Positions 7,396 through 15,364 of a DNA stretch of 34,735 nucleotides are shown one piece after another (within the stretch, counting starts at the first letter, position 1; every line of letters begins with the position of its first letter). Source of the stretch: a virus; IMG/VR virus record IMGVR_UViG_3300046517_000330, positions 1-34,735 of that record; one strand, 5' to 3'. The notes under the pieces were generated by a model that ran no database searches, had not been told where the DNA came from, and saw only the letters and a list, made by a program, of their open reading frames with translations. A program made the position numbers and the translations under genes.

Positions 7396-8900
7396 TATTG
7401 GGGACCGTTGATATAGCCGTTTTGGACCGCCCAGTTATATTGCGTGCGGAAGGTTGCTTGCTGCTTCGGATTCATGCTCTTGACCATCGCCTGCACCTTG
7501 GTCGGCTCCATCTGGTCGGCAACGAACACGCGTGGGTCCATCGTCGAGCCAAATTGCGACTTCCACTGACCGTATTGAGACGGTTGCAGGCCGGCGCTTT
7601 CCCACGCCTTCATGCGCGCCTGCTCCATGCGCTCAAGACCAAGGTTCACCTTCACCACGTCTTGCGCGGCAAGGTTGGAGATGTGCGTATTTCCGTTGCC
7701 AGCGATAGCCGCAGCGAGCTGCGAGTCTGTTCCATGCCCGAACGAAGCCGCCTTCTGCTGCGCGTACTGCGTGAGGTACTTATTCGCCTCGTCGTAGGAC
7801 GCAACCTTGTCAGCAGGGCCGCCAAGCGTTGCAACCAAGCCTCGAACTGCGTTCAGCTTGTCGGCGCCCGTACCTGTCTGCGCCTTCGAAAGTGCATCGC
7901 CCGCGTTTTGCAGCATGTTCACGCGCGTTCCTGACTGCGCATTCGACTGCTGATCGGCTGACAGCATGTCGCCGCCTGCCGCGTTCACCTTCTGTTGCGC
8001 CTCTACAGTGCCAGCGGCCGGAGCCGTCTGGAACGATCCGCCAGGATAGCGCCCGTTTCCGCCGTCGCCAGATCCGCCTTGAGGCTGCGCTTGCGGGGGA
8101 AGAAGCCCGCCAACGCCGGTTTGCTTCATGACCGAAGCCGTAGGAACCTTCGAGTGCGAGCCATCCGGGTTGATTACATCGACCATCTGCGCCGCCGTTT
8201 CTGGACCGACCGTGTTTTGGAAAACGGTCGTCGGAGTGACCTGGCCGGAAACTGGACTCTGGTTGTAGAGCGTCGTTCCACCGCCGGTGCTGACGGCGCC
8301 AGTCTTCGGAAGCATGATGCCAAGCTGCTGTGCAGCGCCCGATGCTTGCGCAACGTGATTCGCCGCCCACTGTTGCAATGCACCCTTCGGCGCGTCTGTC
8401 CCAGGCATATCGGCGAGTGCTTGCGCCGCGATCTTTGGCGTAATCTGCCCGCTATCAATTGCGCGTCCGATTGCGGCTGTTACATCAGACGCGGTTGCGT
8501 TCGGGTTGTTCGCGATTGCCCCGGCCGTCTGATACGCCCACCCAATGTGCTTCGCGGCGCTGTCTAGTTGCTCGTTTCCGAGTGCGACATCACCACGCGC
8601 GAGCGTTTGCTGCTGCTGCTTCTGCGTGTTGATGCCCTGAACCACTTCGCCGAGCTTGAAGCCGGCCGCAGGGTTCTGGCTGATGATCGCCATCAGCTTG
8701 TTATTGTCGACCTGACCTGTCGTCGGATCGGTTGCCTGCTGATAGGCGGCAGAGATAGCGCGATTTGCGTCTAGCCCCTGCTGCGCGGCTTGGCCGTTCG
8801 CGTTGTAGGCGCGAAACTGCGCGACCTGCAACGCCTGTTGAAGCGGGTTGATAGGCTGCGGCGCGTTCGTGTTGAGAGCGATACTAGTGTCAAGTGGCAT
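7395..8900 (-). CDS. Putative DNA ejection / internal virion protein
   Basis: 501 residues, rich in Gln, Ala and Asn (for example LQQALQVAQFRAYNANGQAA at about 20-39 and Gln-rich helices near 90-110), with no catalytic motif I recognise. Composition (long, low-complexity, helical, few Cys) and location between the small ejection protein and the transglycosylase protein match P22 gene 20. It probably enters the cell with the DNA and forms part of a channel. That is positional inference; sequence similarity could not be tested. The start ATG is two bases beyond the upstream stop and lacks a good SD, suggesting translational coupling. Confidence 0.72.
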   Translation of the reverse strand: MPLDTSIALNTNAPQPINPLQQALQVAQFRAYNANGQAAQQGLDANRAISAAYQQATDPTTGQVDNNKLMAIISQNPAAGFKLGEVVQGINTQKQQQQTLARGDVALGNEQLDSAAKHIGWAYQTAGAIANNPNATASDVTAAIGRAIDSGQITPKIAAQALADMPGTDAPKGALQQWAANHVAQASGAAQQLGIMLPKTGAVSTGGGTTLYNQSPVSGQVTPTTVFQNTVGPETAAQMVDVINPDGSHSKVPTASVMKQTGVGGLLPPQAQPQGGSGDGGNGRYPGGSFQTAPAAGTVEAQQKVNAAGGDMLSADQQSNAQSGTRVNMLQNAGDALSKAQTGTGADKLNAVRGLVATLGGPADKVASYDEANKYLTQYAQQKAASFGHGTDSQLAAAIAGNGNTHISNLAAQDVVKVNLGLERMEQARMKAWESAGLQPSQYGQWKSQFGSTMDPRVFVADQMEPTKVQAMVKSMNPKQQATFRTQYNWAVQNGYINGPQ

Positions 8901-8902
8901 CG

Positions 8903-9664
8903 TTATACCGTGAAGTAGTTCGGGTTGCCTGCCGCGGTCGTGCCGTAAGTTGGGTTCGCCGCAACGGCCGACGATGCATTGTTGTTCAACAACCCATATG
9001 TAAGGGCCGAACTGCCGACGCTGTTCAGCGCCCCACTTAGCGCATTCGACGAGCCGATCGTCCCGGCCGCGCTCGCATTAGCACCGCTCGTCAGCGTATT
9101 GCCGATGTTGCCGGCCGACGCAGCGCCTAGCGATCCGTTCGTCGCTGCCGCGTTCTGCCCGTTGCTGACAACGCTCTGCAGGCGGTTCACGTTGTTAGAC
9201 GCCGTGTTGTAGTTCGTCTGGAACGTTTGCAACGCGCGGTTGTAGACATCGTTGTACGTCGAGTCAGCCAACCCCGTTGCGTAGCTCGATGCGCCTTTAA
9301 GCGCCGCCCCTGAAGTACCAAGCCCGCGCGCCGCTGCGCTGTTTTGCGTCGCCTTCAGCCCTTGATTGAGCGTGAACTGATACCCTGGGGTCGCCTGCGC
9401 TTCTGCCGCTGTTGGTGCGCTGAACTGCTGCGTCAGCGTGGGGTTCGACAGCGCATCCTTTAGCGGGTTGATGTAGCTAGAACCCAAGTCCATATAGGGC
9501 TTGAGGTTTGCCTGCGTCTGCTCCCACTGTTGTTGTTGAATCTGAGCGGCATTGTTAGCTGCGTCAGCCTGCGTGTTTGCCGCGCTCTTAGATGCGCTCG
9601 ACGAGATCGCAGCACCACCGATCGCGCCGGCAGCGGCGATAGAGCCGCCAATAACGATTGCCAT
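8903..9664 (-). CDS. Putative DNA ejection protein, membrane-active N-terminus
   Basis: 253 residues. The N-terminus MAIVIGGSIAAAGAIGGAAI is a Gly/Ala-rich hydrophobic segment that could insert into a membrane. A Gln/Ala-rich helical region follows, and the second half is Asn/Ser/Ala low-complexity. Proteins with this N-terminus in this place of podoviral operons (after the tail accessory genes, before larger internal proteins) are usually annotated as injection proteins; the position equals P22 gene 7. SD GAGGG stands seven bases before the ATG. No enzymatic motif is seen. Confidence 0.75.
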   Translation of the reverse strand: MAIVIGGSIAAAGAIGGAAISSSASKSAANTQADAANNAAQIQQQQWEQTQANLKPYMDLGSSYINPLKDALSNPTLTQQFSAPTAAEAQATPGYQFTLNQGLKATQNSAAARGLGTSGAALKGASSYATGLADSTYNDVYNRALQTFQTNYNTASNNVNRLQSVVSNGQNAAATNGSLGAASAGNIGNTLTSGANASAAGTIGSSNALSGALNSVGSSALTYGLLNNNASSAVAANPTYGTTAAGNPNYFTV

Positions 9665-9674
9665 TAGTTAGCCC

Positions 9675-10127
9675 TCAAAGCCATTTGCCATACAGTTTTT
9701 CGACCGGCTCAAATTTCAGGAATTCGAACAGCGCGCTCGCGTCCTGCTTTACCTTGCTGCTGACAACCCAATAGTTGACACCGCGCCGCTTCAGTTCCTT
9801 TTCCGTGAACCGGAACAGCTTTGCGCCGTCCCATCCGCCGCGCTTGTCCTTGCGCAGATAGAAGATATCCAGATGACAGGTAAGGCACGTTTTGTAGTGA
9901 AGGCCTGGTGCGATAAATCCGATGAAATAGCCGACCAATTCGCCGCGCTCACGCATCGTCACGAACAGCAAGCCGCCGAGCCTTTCGCGCTCGATGTACG
10001 TTGAGAACTGCGGATCGAGCGGGAATCCCGCATCCCTGTGCAGAGACAATTCTTCGTAGTGGACAGGAAGCAGCGCCTTTAGTTCTGGCAGCGTTTCTTC
10101 GAAACTCTCGGCGGCGATCGTTATCAT
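9675..10127 (-). CDS. GNAT-family N-acetyltransferase
   Basis: 150 residues. The centre has the GNAT core: a strand GGLLFVTMRERGELVGYFIG, then HLDIFYLRKDKRGGWDGAKL, where 'V/F-x-L-x-x-x-x-R-G-x-G-x' normally binds acetyl-CoA, then FTEKELKRRGVNYWVVSS and a C-terminal FLKFEPVEKLYGKW. The pyrophosphate loop reads RKDKRGGWDGAKL, slightly divergent from Q/R-x-x-G-x-G/A. The ATG at 10127 (AAGG seven bases upstream, ATGA overlap with the oxygenase stop) is preferred to a TTG two codons earlier. The acceptor is unknown. Placement within virion genes and coupling to an oxygenase suggest modification of a phage or host protein; this is inference. Confidence 0.8.
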   Translation of the reverse strand: MITIAAESFEETLPELKALLPVHYEELSLHRDAGFPLDPQFSTYIERERLGGLLFVTMRERGELVGYFIGFIAPGLHYKTCLTCHLDIFYLRKDKRGGWDGAKLFRFTEKELKRRGVNYWVVSSKVKQDASALFEFLKFEPVEKLYGKWL

Positions 10128-10684
10128 TTGCAAGCCTTGATATCGACGATCAAGTGAATGCGATCGTCTGCGCTGTTGTTGATGACTGAATGCATCGACG
10201 AGTTATCGAACCACCATACTTCGCCGACGCGCATCTGAACCGTTTCGCCGCCCGCGTGGAACACGGAGCCGGGAAGCGATTGGAGGACGATGTGATACCG
10301 CTCGAAGTAAGCCGCGTGATCTCCGCTATCAACATGCGGATCGATAACGGCGCCCGGCTTCAGCTTCGTGATGATGCAGCGCCCCAGGCGTTCTCCTTCA
10401 ACGCGGGCCATCAGCGCGAAGATCAGTGCGCGAGCCTGCGGAAGCGCATAGAACGCCGGGTAATTGATGGATTCATGCTGATCCATCACATGCGCCGGAT
10501 CTGCGGTTTCCTCGTATGTTTTCAGGTCATTGAACCGAAGCCAAATGTCATCGACTTGCGTATGCGGCGAACTCTGATGCGTCGTGCGCAACAAGTTTTG
10601 ATTCCACAATTCAGGGCTTCGCGCCAGCGCAGAAAGAAGCGGCATCACGTCGACGCCTTCAGCGATCTTCAGGAAGTTTCTCAA
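10124..10684 (-). CDS. 2OG-Fe(II) oxygenase, aspartyl/asparaginyl hydroxylase-like
   Basis: 186 residues with a double-stranded beta-helix iron site: H117-x-D119 in IDPHVDSGD, H165 in SSMHSVINNS, and R175 in DDRIHLIVDI as likely 2-oxoglutarate ligand. RYHIVL and GEVWWFDN are typical of aspartyl/asparaginyl beta-hydroxylase-like folds. It probably hydroxylates a protein side chain or small molecule using O2, Fe(II) and 2OG; the substrate is unknown. The start is TTG, sharing bases with the upstream stop (TTGA) and preceded by AAAGGA at six bases. The next in-frame ATG is 13 codons in and has no such SD. It overlaps the GNAT gene by an ATGA junction, forming a coupled two-enzyme cassette inside the virion gene cluster. 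Confidence 0.85.
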   Translation of the reverse strand: MRNFLKIAEGVDVMPLLSALARSPELWNQNLLRTTHQSSPHTQVDDIWLRFNDLKTYEETADPAHVMDQHESINYPAFYALPQARALIFALMARVEGERLGRCIITKLKPGAVIDPHVDSGDHAAYFERYHIVLQSLPGSVFHAGGETVQMRVGEVWWFDNSSMHSVINNSADDRIHLIVDIKACK

Positions 10685-11019
10685 GCGCTATCCTTTACGT
10701 ATTCGATCCCGCTTATGCTGATCGAGCAGCCGTTACCGTCCGCGTAAAGCTGCGTGCCGGGTTCGAGTTTGTGATTGACCAGCTCAGGGAACTGCGCGGT
10801 CGCGCCGGCGCCTATGTTCTTTGACGCGATGCGCGTCGTCCCGTCAGCGGAGCGGCCAGCCGGAACCTTGTAGACGTTGAGCGTCACGACGCCGCCAGTC
10901 GGGTTGTTCGCGCTTGCCGCCTGAATAGATGCCGACGTAGCGGTTGCTGCGGTGTACAGGCTAGACGCGGCACCGGTCAGCGTCGCGCCCTTCACCATTT
11001 CTTTATATGTTGTTGTCAT
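10681..11019 (-). CDS. Small putative virion protein, beta-rich
   Basis: 112 residues: MTTTYKEMVKGATLTGAASS, then alternating hydrophobic/Thr-Ser segments such as GGVVTLNVYKVPAG and CSISISGIEYVKD, suggesting a compact beta-sandwich. No motif identifies it. Similar-sized beta proteins are common between tail genes and ejection genes in short-tailed phages; the position corresponds to P22 gene 14. SD GAGGG stands six bases from the ATG. It ends in a TTGA overlap with the oxygenase gene, so the two are translated together. Confidence 0.72.
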   Translation of the reverse strand: MTTTYKEMVKGATLTGAASSLYTAATATSASIQAASANNPTGGVVTLNVYKVPAGRSADGTTRIASKNIGAGATAQFPELVNHKLEPGTQLYADGNGCSISISGIEYVKDSA

Positions 11020-11022
11020 GCC

Positions 11023-11625
11023 TTACCCTCGTGCATAGACTGTCTGCGTGCCGACAGGGATCGCAGATGTGAACGTGATCGTCGTTCCGGCGATCGTGTA
11101 TTGGTCGCTGCCCTGGAATACGCCGTCGAAATGCACCGTGACGGCCGCGGCGTTCGCGTATGCCTTCGATAGCGTCAGGCTCGTCGTTGTCCCAGGCGTG
11201 AAACCAGTTCCCGAGACGAATCGATCTTCAACCGTCGCCGTCATCGCGTCGAGCTTCGCCTTGTCCGCACCCGACATGAAGCCGTTCGCCGTTTGCGTAG
11301 CGACTGCATGAAGATCCGGCGCGTCCTGTATGCCGTGCGTCGGGACGAACGAATCAGGCTCGCTCTGCGTCACCGCGCCAGCAAGCACAGAAAGCGTCGC
11401 CTCGACGTCAGCAATACGCAGCGCGGCCCCGTAATCGACCGGCACCAGCGAGGCGATCTGTTGAGCCACTTCCGACAGTTCCTGAGTCGATCCGCTATCT
11501 CCCGATGTGCCGCCAGTTCGATTGAAAAGCGCGATCAGAAGCTGGAACCAGACCATCGAAAGCCGGCCCGTCTTCGGGTCGACCAGCGGCACGCCGACGT
11601 CTGGAAAGTTTGTCGGCGTGCTCAT
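11023..11625 (-). CDS. Putative tail needle/fibre-type protein sharing a module with tailspike 1
   Basis: 200 residues from the ATG overlapping the gp10-like stop (ATGA). An in-frame start nine codons upstream lacks support. The N-terminus has VPLVDPKTGRLSMVWFQLLI, a motif frequent in phage tail fibres ('dp.tGrps..w...l'). The middle has HAVATQTANGFMSGADKAKL, another common tail-fibre motif. Residues about 137-200 form the beta module FTPGTTTSLTL ... VHFDGVFQG ... SAIPVGTQTVYARG that also lies in tailspike 1. The position corresponds to P22 gene 26, the needle plug, but no long trimeric coiled coil is visible, so I call it only a tail-tip or fibre-type virion protein. Confidence 0.7.
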   Translation of the reverse strand: MSTPTNFPDVGVPLVDPKTGRLSMVWFQLLIALFNRTGGTSGDSGSTQELSEVAQQIASLVPVDYGAALRIADVEATLSVLAGAVTQSEPDSFVPTHGIQDAPDLHAVATQTANGFMSGADKAKLDAMTATVEDRFVSGTGFTPGTTTSLTLSKAYANAAAVTVHFDGVFQGSDQYTIAGTTITFTSAIPVGTQTVYARG

Positions 11626-13046
11626 GTCCTGGCCCTCGACACATCGACCCATGCGCCGTTAAGCGCAGTCTTGACCGGAGCGGACCATGACAGCTCGAAC
11701 ACGCGATCGCGCGCATAGCCGAGGCGCTGCCATTGAATCGACGTGAGGTATTCGCCAGCCCTGCCAAGCGAGTTTGTTACCGCGTTTCCCCAACTGCGCC
11801 CGCGGTCATCTGACCAGCGCAGCCGAATCTCAGGCTCTGCGGAGTCGCCGGGCAGGCCGTTACCGACTTCCATATCCGCGATGAATTGCCGGAACAGGAC
11901 GCGGTTTCCATCGGCTCCGCTGATGTGCGGGAAGCCTCGAACGCAGAGCAGCGGGTTACCGTTGTCGGTATATGCGTTCTGGTCGAGCGCGTACACCTTG
12001 CCGGTTTCCCAATCGCCAACGAGGTTTTGGCCGCCATTGAACGAATAGCAGTTCGCGCGGTGCCGGCTGAATGTGCCGTCTGCCTCCAGATATCCACGCT
12101 CAGCCCATTGGCCCGTTGCCGTGTCGAAGCACCACGTCTTATTGGCGGTCGGGAACGTCAGCACGTAGAACGCGTGGCCGCCTTGCAGGTACGAAAAGCC
12201 GATCGCGTCGTCTATCCGGCTGTACGTTAGAAACTCCTGCTCCATCGCGTGTGTCGAGATCCGCTCAGCCGCGTAGTTGCGGCCGGCGAAAACAACGCCC
12301 TGCCCTTGCAAGTCTTTCCCGACCCAGAACAGCGCGAGATCGATCTTTGCGACCGAGTGCTTCGCAGCGCATCCATGCTCGATGTACACACCCGGCATGC
12401 GGCCGAACGTGAAATCTGATGCGCCGGTGTTGTACCAAACTTCGGTTGTCTGCTCGCCGAACAACCAGATTTCACGGTGCATCACCGCAAGCGTTACTAG
12501 ATTGTCTGCATACGTCGACTTCGACGCGATATCGAGCGAATCGAACGTAATGTCGTTGTATTTCGAGATGTAGAAGTGCTGCGTGCCAGGCTGATTGAAC
12601 ACGAAATAGCCGTCGACATAATCCACGCGATCAGCCCCGTAGAAAGCGGGGTCAGCGCATGGGATCATCACATTGGTTGTGATATCGAGCGTGAATCCGT
12701 TCTTGGAACCGTCGACAATGAACGCGTTCGTCCCGTTGTCGACCATCGACACAACGCCCGAAAGCGTGGAAAGCGCGCCGATCTGCGTATAGACGTTCGA
12801 CGAATCCACGTAGTAGACATTCATGCCGACCACTTCGTAACGCTTGCCATTCGATGCCGTGTAGATGCAACGACTTTCCGCGGCAATGGGCGGCGTCGAA
12901 ACGAGCGTGAGGCCCGGTGTCGGGTAATACGTGAACTGCGCGGCCGAGTCTTGCGGGTTCTGCTCAGCGTACAAATTGACCGACCGCTGTGCGTTAGCGA
13001 TGACGCTTTTCGCGGTGTACGCACCGCCAGTCAGAGGAATCCGCAT
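11622..13046 (-). CDS. Tail accessory factor / packaged-DNA stabilisation protein, P22 gp10-like
   Basis: 474 residues, the length of P22 gp10 (about 472). The N-terminus MRIPLTGGAYTAKSVIANAQ followed by RSVNLYAEQNP and YPTPGLTLV is the characteristic opening of this family. The rest is beta-propeller-like with repeated aromatic-Gly turns. It would close the portal-gp4 assembly to retain packaged DNA and mount the needle and tailspikes. Its start overlaps the gp4-like stop (TGATG), and its stop overlaps the next start (ATGA), the same gene order as P22 4-10-26. Confidence 0.9.
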   Translation of the reverse strand: MRIPLTGGAYTAKSVIANAQRSVNLYAEQNPQDSAAQFTYYPTPGLTLVSTPPIAAESRCIYTASNGKRYEVVGMNVYYVDSSNVYTQIGALSTLSGVVSMVDNGTNAFIVDGSKNGFTLDITTNVMIPCADPAFYGADRVDYVDGYFVFNQPGTQHFYISKYNDITFDSLDIASKSTYADNLVTLAVMHREIWLFGEQTTEVWYNTGASDFTFGRMPGVYIEHGCAAKHSVAKIDLALFWVGKDLQGQGVVFAGRNYAAERISTHAMEQEFLTYSRIDDAIGFSYLQGGHAFYVLTFPTANKTWCFDTATGQWAERGYLEADGTFSRHRANCYSFNGGQNLVGDWETGKVYALDQNAYTDNGNPLLCVRGFPHISGADGNRVLFRQFIADMEVGNGLPGDSAEPEIRLRWSDDRGRSWGNAVTNSLGRAGEYLTSIQWQRLGYARDRVFELSWSAPVKTALNGAWVDVSRART

Positions 13047-13759
13047 CAGTAATTAGAGCCGCTGTAGATGTTGTAACGCTGCTTCGAGCCGAGGCCGCGA
13101 GGCATCGTCATGGACGGGATCTGGCTGTTCATCCGCTTGACGACGCGCTTTGCGTTCATCGCGAGGCCAATTAGCGAACGCTGCGGCTCGATCTGATACG
13201 ACGGCGCGAGATACAGGCCAAGGTTGTAGCGAATCGCCGCCATGTACTCAGGCGGCAGGTTGATGACTTGCCCGGGTGCCGTGAACTGCGGCAGCGCTTC
13301 CATCGTGACGATATGAAGCTGAAACGTGCTGTCCGGGATCGGGTAATACGTCAGGTTTCCAAGCGGGAAAGCCGGGTCGTAATAGGCCCACGCAGGGAAC
13401 GATTGCAGCCCCTTCAACGCCAGGCGCGAATAGTCCTCCATCGACTCGATAATCCGAACCGGATAATCGATCGGCGTCGAGCTGCCCGCATTGAGCCGCG
13501 CATATGCTGCGCTGATCTTGATCGGCCGCTGAACGTTGAAATCACCGCCAGTGCCGATCATGTACGTCTGTTTCCCAGTCGACGGAATCGCCGTGTCGAC
13601 AAGGTGATAAACAGAGAGGCGTTCGCCCTGCCACTGACCGAGCATCATATTTAGCGTGGCAAGCGCGTCAGCCGTGTCTTCAGCGCTTGCCGCCTGCCCG
13701 ATACCGAGTGCGCCTATGTCCTTCAGCGCGAGCGTGATGAGGTCAACGGCGGTCGTCAT
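13046..13759 (-). CDS. Tail accessory factor, P22 gp4-like head-to-tail adaptor
   Basis: 237 residues. The N-terminus TAVDLITLALKDIGALGIGQ followed by ADALATLNMMLGQWQGERL is the family hallmark, a helical domain that docks on the portal. YYDPAFPLGNLTYYPIP and LPPEYMAAIRYNLGLYLAP further in are also typical. It forms the adaptor ring below the portal. P22 gp4 is shorter (166 residues) and has muramidase activity; I see no muramidase motif here. GAGG lies seven bases before the ATG, and the ATG overlaps the stop of the preceding small gene (TAATG). Confidence 0.88.
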   Translation of the reverse strand: MTTAVDLITLALKDIGALGIGQAASAEDTADALATLNMMLGQWQGERLSVYHLVDTAIPSTGKQTYMIGTGGDFNVQRPIKISAAYARLNAGSSTPIDYPVRIIESMEDYSRLALKGLQSFPAWAYYDPAFPLGNLTYYPIPDSTFQLHIVTMEALPQFTAPGQVINLPPEYMAAIRYNLGLYLAPSYQIEPQRSLIGLAMNAKRVVKRMNSQIPSMTMPRGLGSKQRYNIYSGSNY

Positions 13760-14088
13760 TAAGCAGCCTCTAGTGCGGCCCGGATCTTGTCATCGGACCA
13801 TCGTTTGTCGATCTTCACGCCCTTCTCTGCCGCGATCTTCAACAGGGCTTCGCGCGTGTCCACGTCGTCAGAGCCGAGCAGTGCGGATTCTTCTTCCGCG
13901 TTCTGCACAAGCTGATCGCCAATCCATTTCGGATATGCGGCGAATTCCGGCTTCTGCTCGCGCGGCACAGGCGGCACGTATTCAGGCACCGTGAAGCCGG
14001 GAAGCGCGTCTAGTTCGTCCTGGCTGTTGACGATGCGTTGCGCACCATCAGGGCCAGTTGCCCACGCGGGGAATTTTTCGTATGCCAT
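13759..14088 (-). CDS. Small acidic head-region protein of unknown function
   Basis: 109 residues from the ATG at 14088 (MAYEKFPAWATGPDGAQRIV). The frame is open further upstream but there crosses the post-coat terminator. The C-terminal part, ALLKIAAEKGVKIDKRWSDD with KIRAALEAA, resembles a small helix-extended-loop-helix DNA/RNA-binding element like those at the ends of many phage head proteins. The N-terminal half contains Pro-rich VPEYVPPVPREQKPE. It lies between coat and gp4, where P22 has no gene; other phages carry head decoration or completion proteins there. The SD is weak. Confidence 0.7.
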   Translation of the reverse strand: MAYEKFPAWATGPDGAQRIVNSQDELDALPGFTVPEYVPPVPREQKPEFAAYPKWIGDQLVQNAEEESALLGSDDVDTREALLKIAAEKGVKIDKRWSDDKIRAALEAA

Positions 14089-14103
14089 CAGCTCGTCAGG
14101 ATG

Positions 14104-14126
14104 AAAAACCCCCGCCGAAGCGGGGG
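14104..14126 (-). terminator. Intrinsic terminator after the coat gene
   Basis: The minus strand reads CCCCCGC-TTCG-GCGGGGG followed by TTTTTC: a perfect 7-bp stem, UUCG loop and U-tract, 22 bases after the coat stop. It would limit expression of tail genes relative to coat unless antitermination occurs. Confidence 0.88.
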
Positions 14127-14147
14127 CCGATTGCTGAATCAACACGA

Positions 14148-15356
14148 TCAGCGAACGATACGGCAGGCGAGTTCCGGATACACGGCCGCCCATCCATAAA
14201 GGACGTCAATTCTACAAGGAACCGTGTCGGTACCGATCGCGTACTGACGCGAGATACGCATCGAAATGCCCTTGTGCATGCGACGCGCGCCCCATGCGCC
14301 GTACTGCGACACGTCCTCAAGGTCCGCGGTCACGAGCGTGAACGCGTCCTTGTGGTACGCGAGGTTCGCGCTGTACTGCGTCGACGGTGCAACATCCCAC
14401 GTCACAACTGCAGCGTTCGCCGGGCCAGCCGAAACGGTCTGGTACTGCTGGTTGCTTGCCGCGGTGTTGATCGCCGGGAAGATCGACAGCGTTGCGTTGC
14501 CCGAGCCGTCAGCCGTTGCCGGTGCGGTCACGGTGAACTTGCGCAGCACGCCGGTCGACTGGCGGTTCTGCGGGTTCACGGCGTAGACGCCTGCGATCTG
14601 GAACGTATCGCCCTTCGCGACGGTTGCGGCAGCACCGAGGCCGGTAACGGTCAGCGTCGAGCCAGTTTGACCAGCGCCGGAAACGGTGCCGTTCGTGCGC
14701 GTGCCGGACGTGAACACGTTAATGTTCTGGTCCATGCCGATATCGAAGCCGAGCGACGAAGCCTGGAAGATGCCGGATTCGTACTGAGCGCCGATCGAGC
14801 GCGACGGATTGAACAGGCCGGATGCGGCCTTGACCATCGATGCGTTCGTTGCCGGGTCCCACACGACCGTGCGGCTGCCATCACGCGGCGTTGCTTCGTT
14901 GTCGAGCACGCTGCCAGCGGAAAGCAGCGTTGCGATATCGTTCGGCGTGGTGCCGACCGTGCCGACGTTGTTCGCGACGTTTGCGGCGAGGCCAAGACCG
15001 TCGAAATCGATCTTGTTGGCGATGGTCGCCATTGCCGGCTTGATGTAGCGATCAGCGAACTCGTCGACAACCAGCGTGAGTTCTTGCGAGCTGAACGTGA
15101 AATCGACGTGGAACTGAGTCGTCAGGCTGATCGGCAGCGACGATTCGTTCACGTTTTCGATGTTCAGGTTCGGGCCGGTCGTACCGACGAAGCGGTTCGG
15201 CTTACGCGCGTTGACGGTCGAACCGATCTTCGCGCCGCTCACGGCGAATTCCTTGCTGTATTCGCGGTTTGCGCGCGACGAGAACGTGAGATTGTTCTCC
15301 AAGATCATCAGCGATTCGTCGAGGATCTTGGTCGGGGTAAGAAGCGTATTTGCCAT
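14148..15356 (-). CDS. Major capsid (coat) protein, P22 coat-like
   Basis: 402 residues. MANTLLTPTKILDESLMILE, SSRANREYSKEF, VSGAKIGSTVNARKPNRF and VVDEFADRYIKPAMATIANK are the conserved N-terminal features of the P22-coat-like family (HK97 fold). A Gly/Thr-rich central insertion (VSGAGQTGSTLTVTGLGAAA) could be the inserted Ig-like/I-domain. It assembles the icosahedral head around the scaffold protein encoded just upstream. The SD is poor (an AAAGG about 15 bases away), odd for the most abundant virion protein; coupling to the scaffold gene eight bases upstream may compensate. Confidence 0.92.
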   Translation of the reverse strand: MANTLLTPTKILDESLMILENNLTFSSRANREYSKEFAVSGAKIGSTVNARKPNRFVGTTGPNLNIENVNESSLPISLTTQFHVDFTFSSQELTLVVDEFADRYIKPAMATIANKIDFDGLGLAANVANNVGTVGTTPNDIATLLSAGSVLDNEATPRDGSRTVVWDPATNASMVKAASGLFNPSRSIGAQYESGIFQASSLGFDIGMDQNINVFTSGTRTNGTVSGAGQTGSTLTVTGLGAAATVAKGDTFQIAGVYAVNPQNRQSTGVLRKFTVTAPATADGSGNATLSIFPAINTAASNQQYQTVSAGPANAAVVTWDVAPSTQYSANLAYHKDAFTLVTADLEDVSQYGAWGARRMHKGISMRISRQYAIGTDTVPCRIDVLYGWAAVYPELACRIVR

Positions 15357-15364
15357 CTAAGTAA

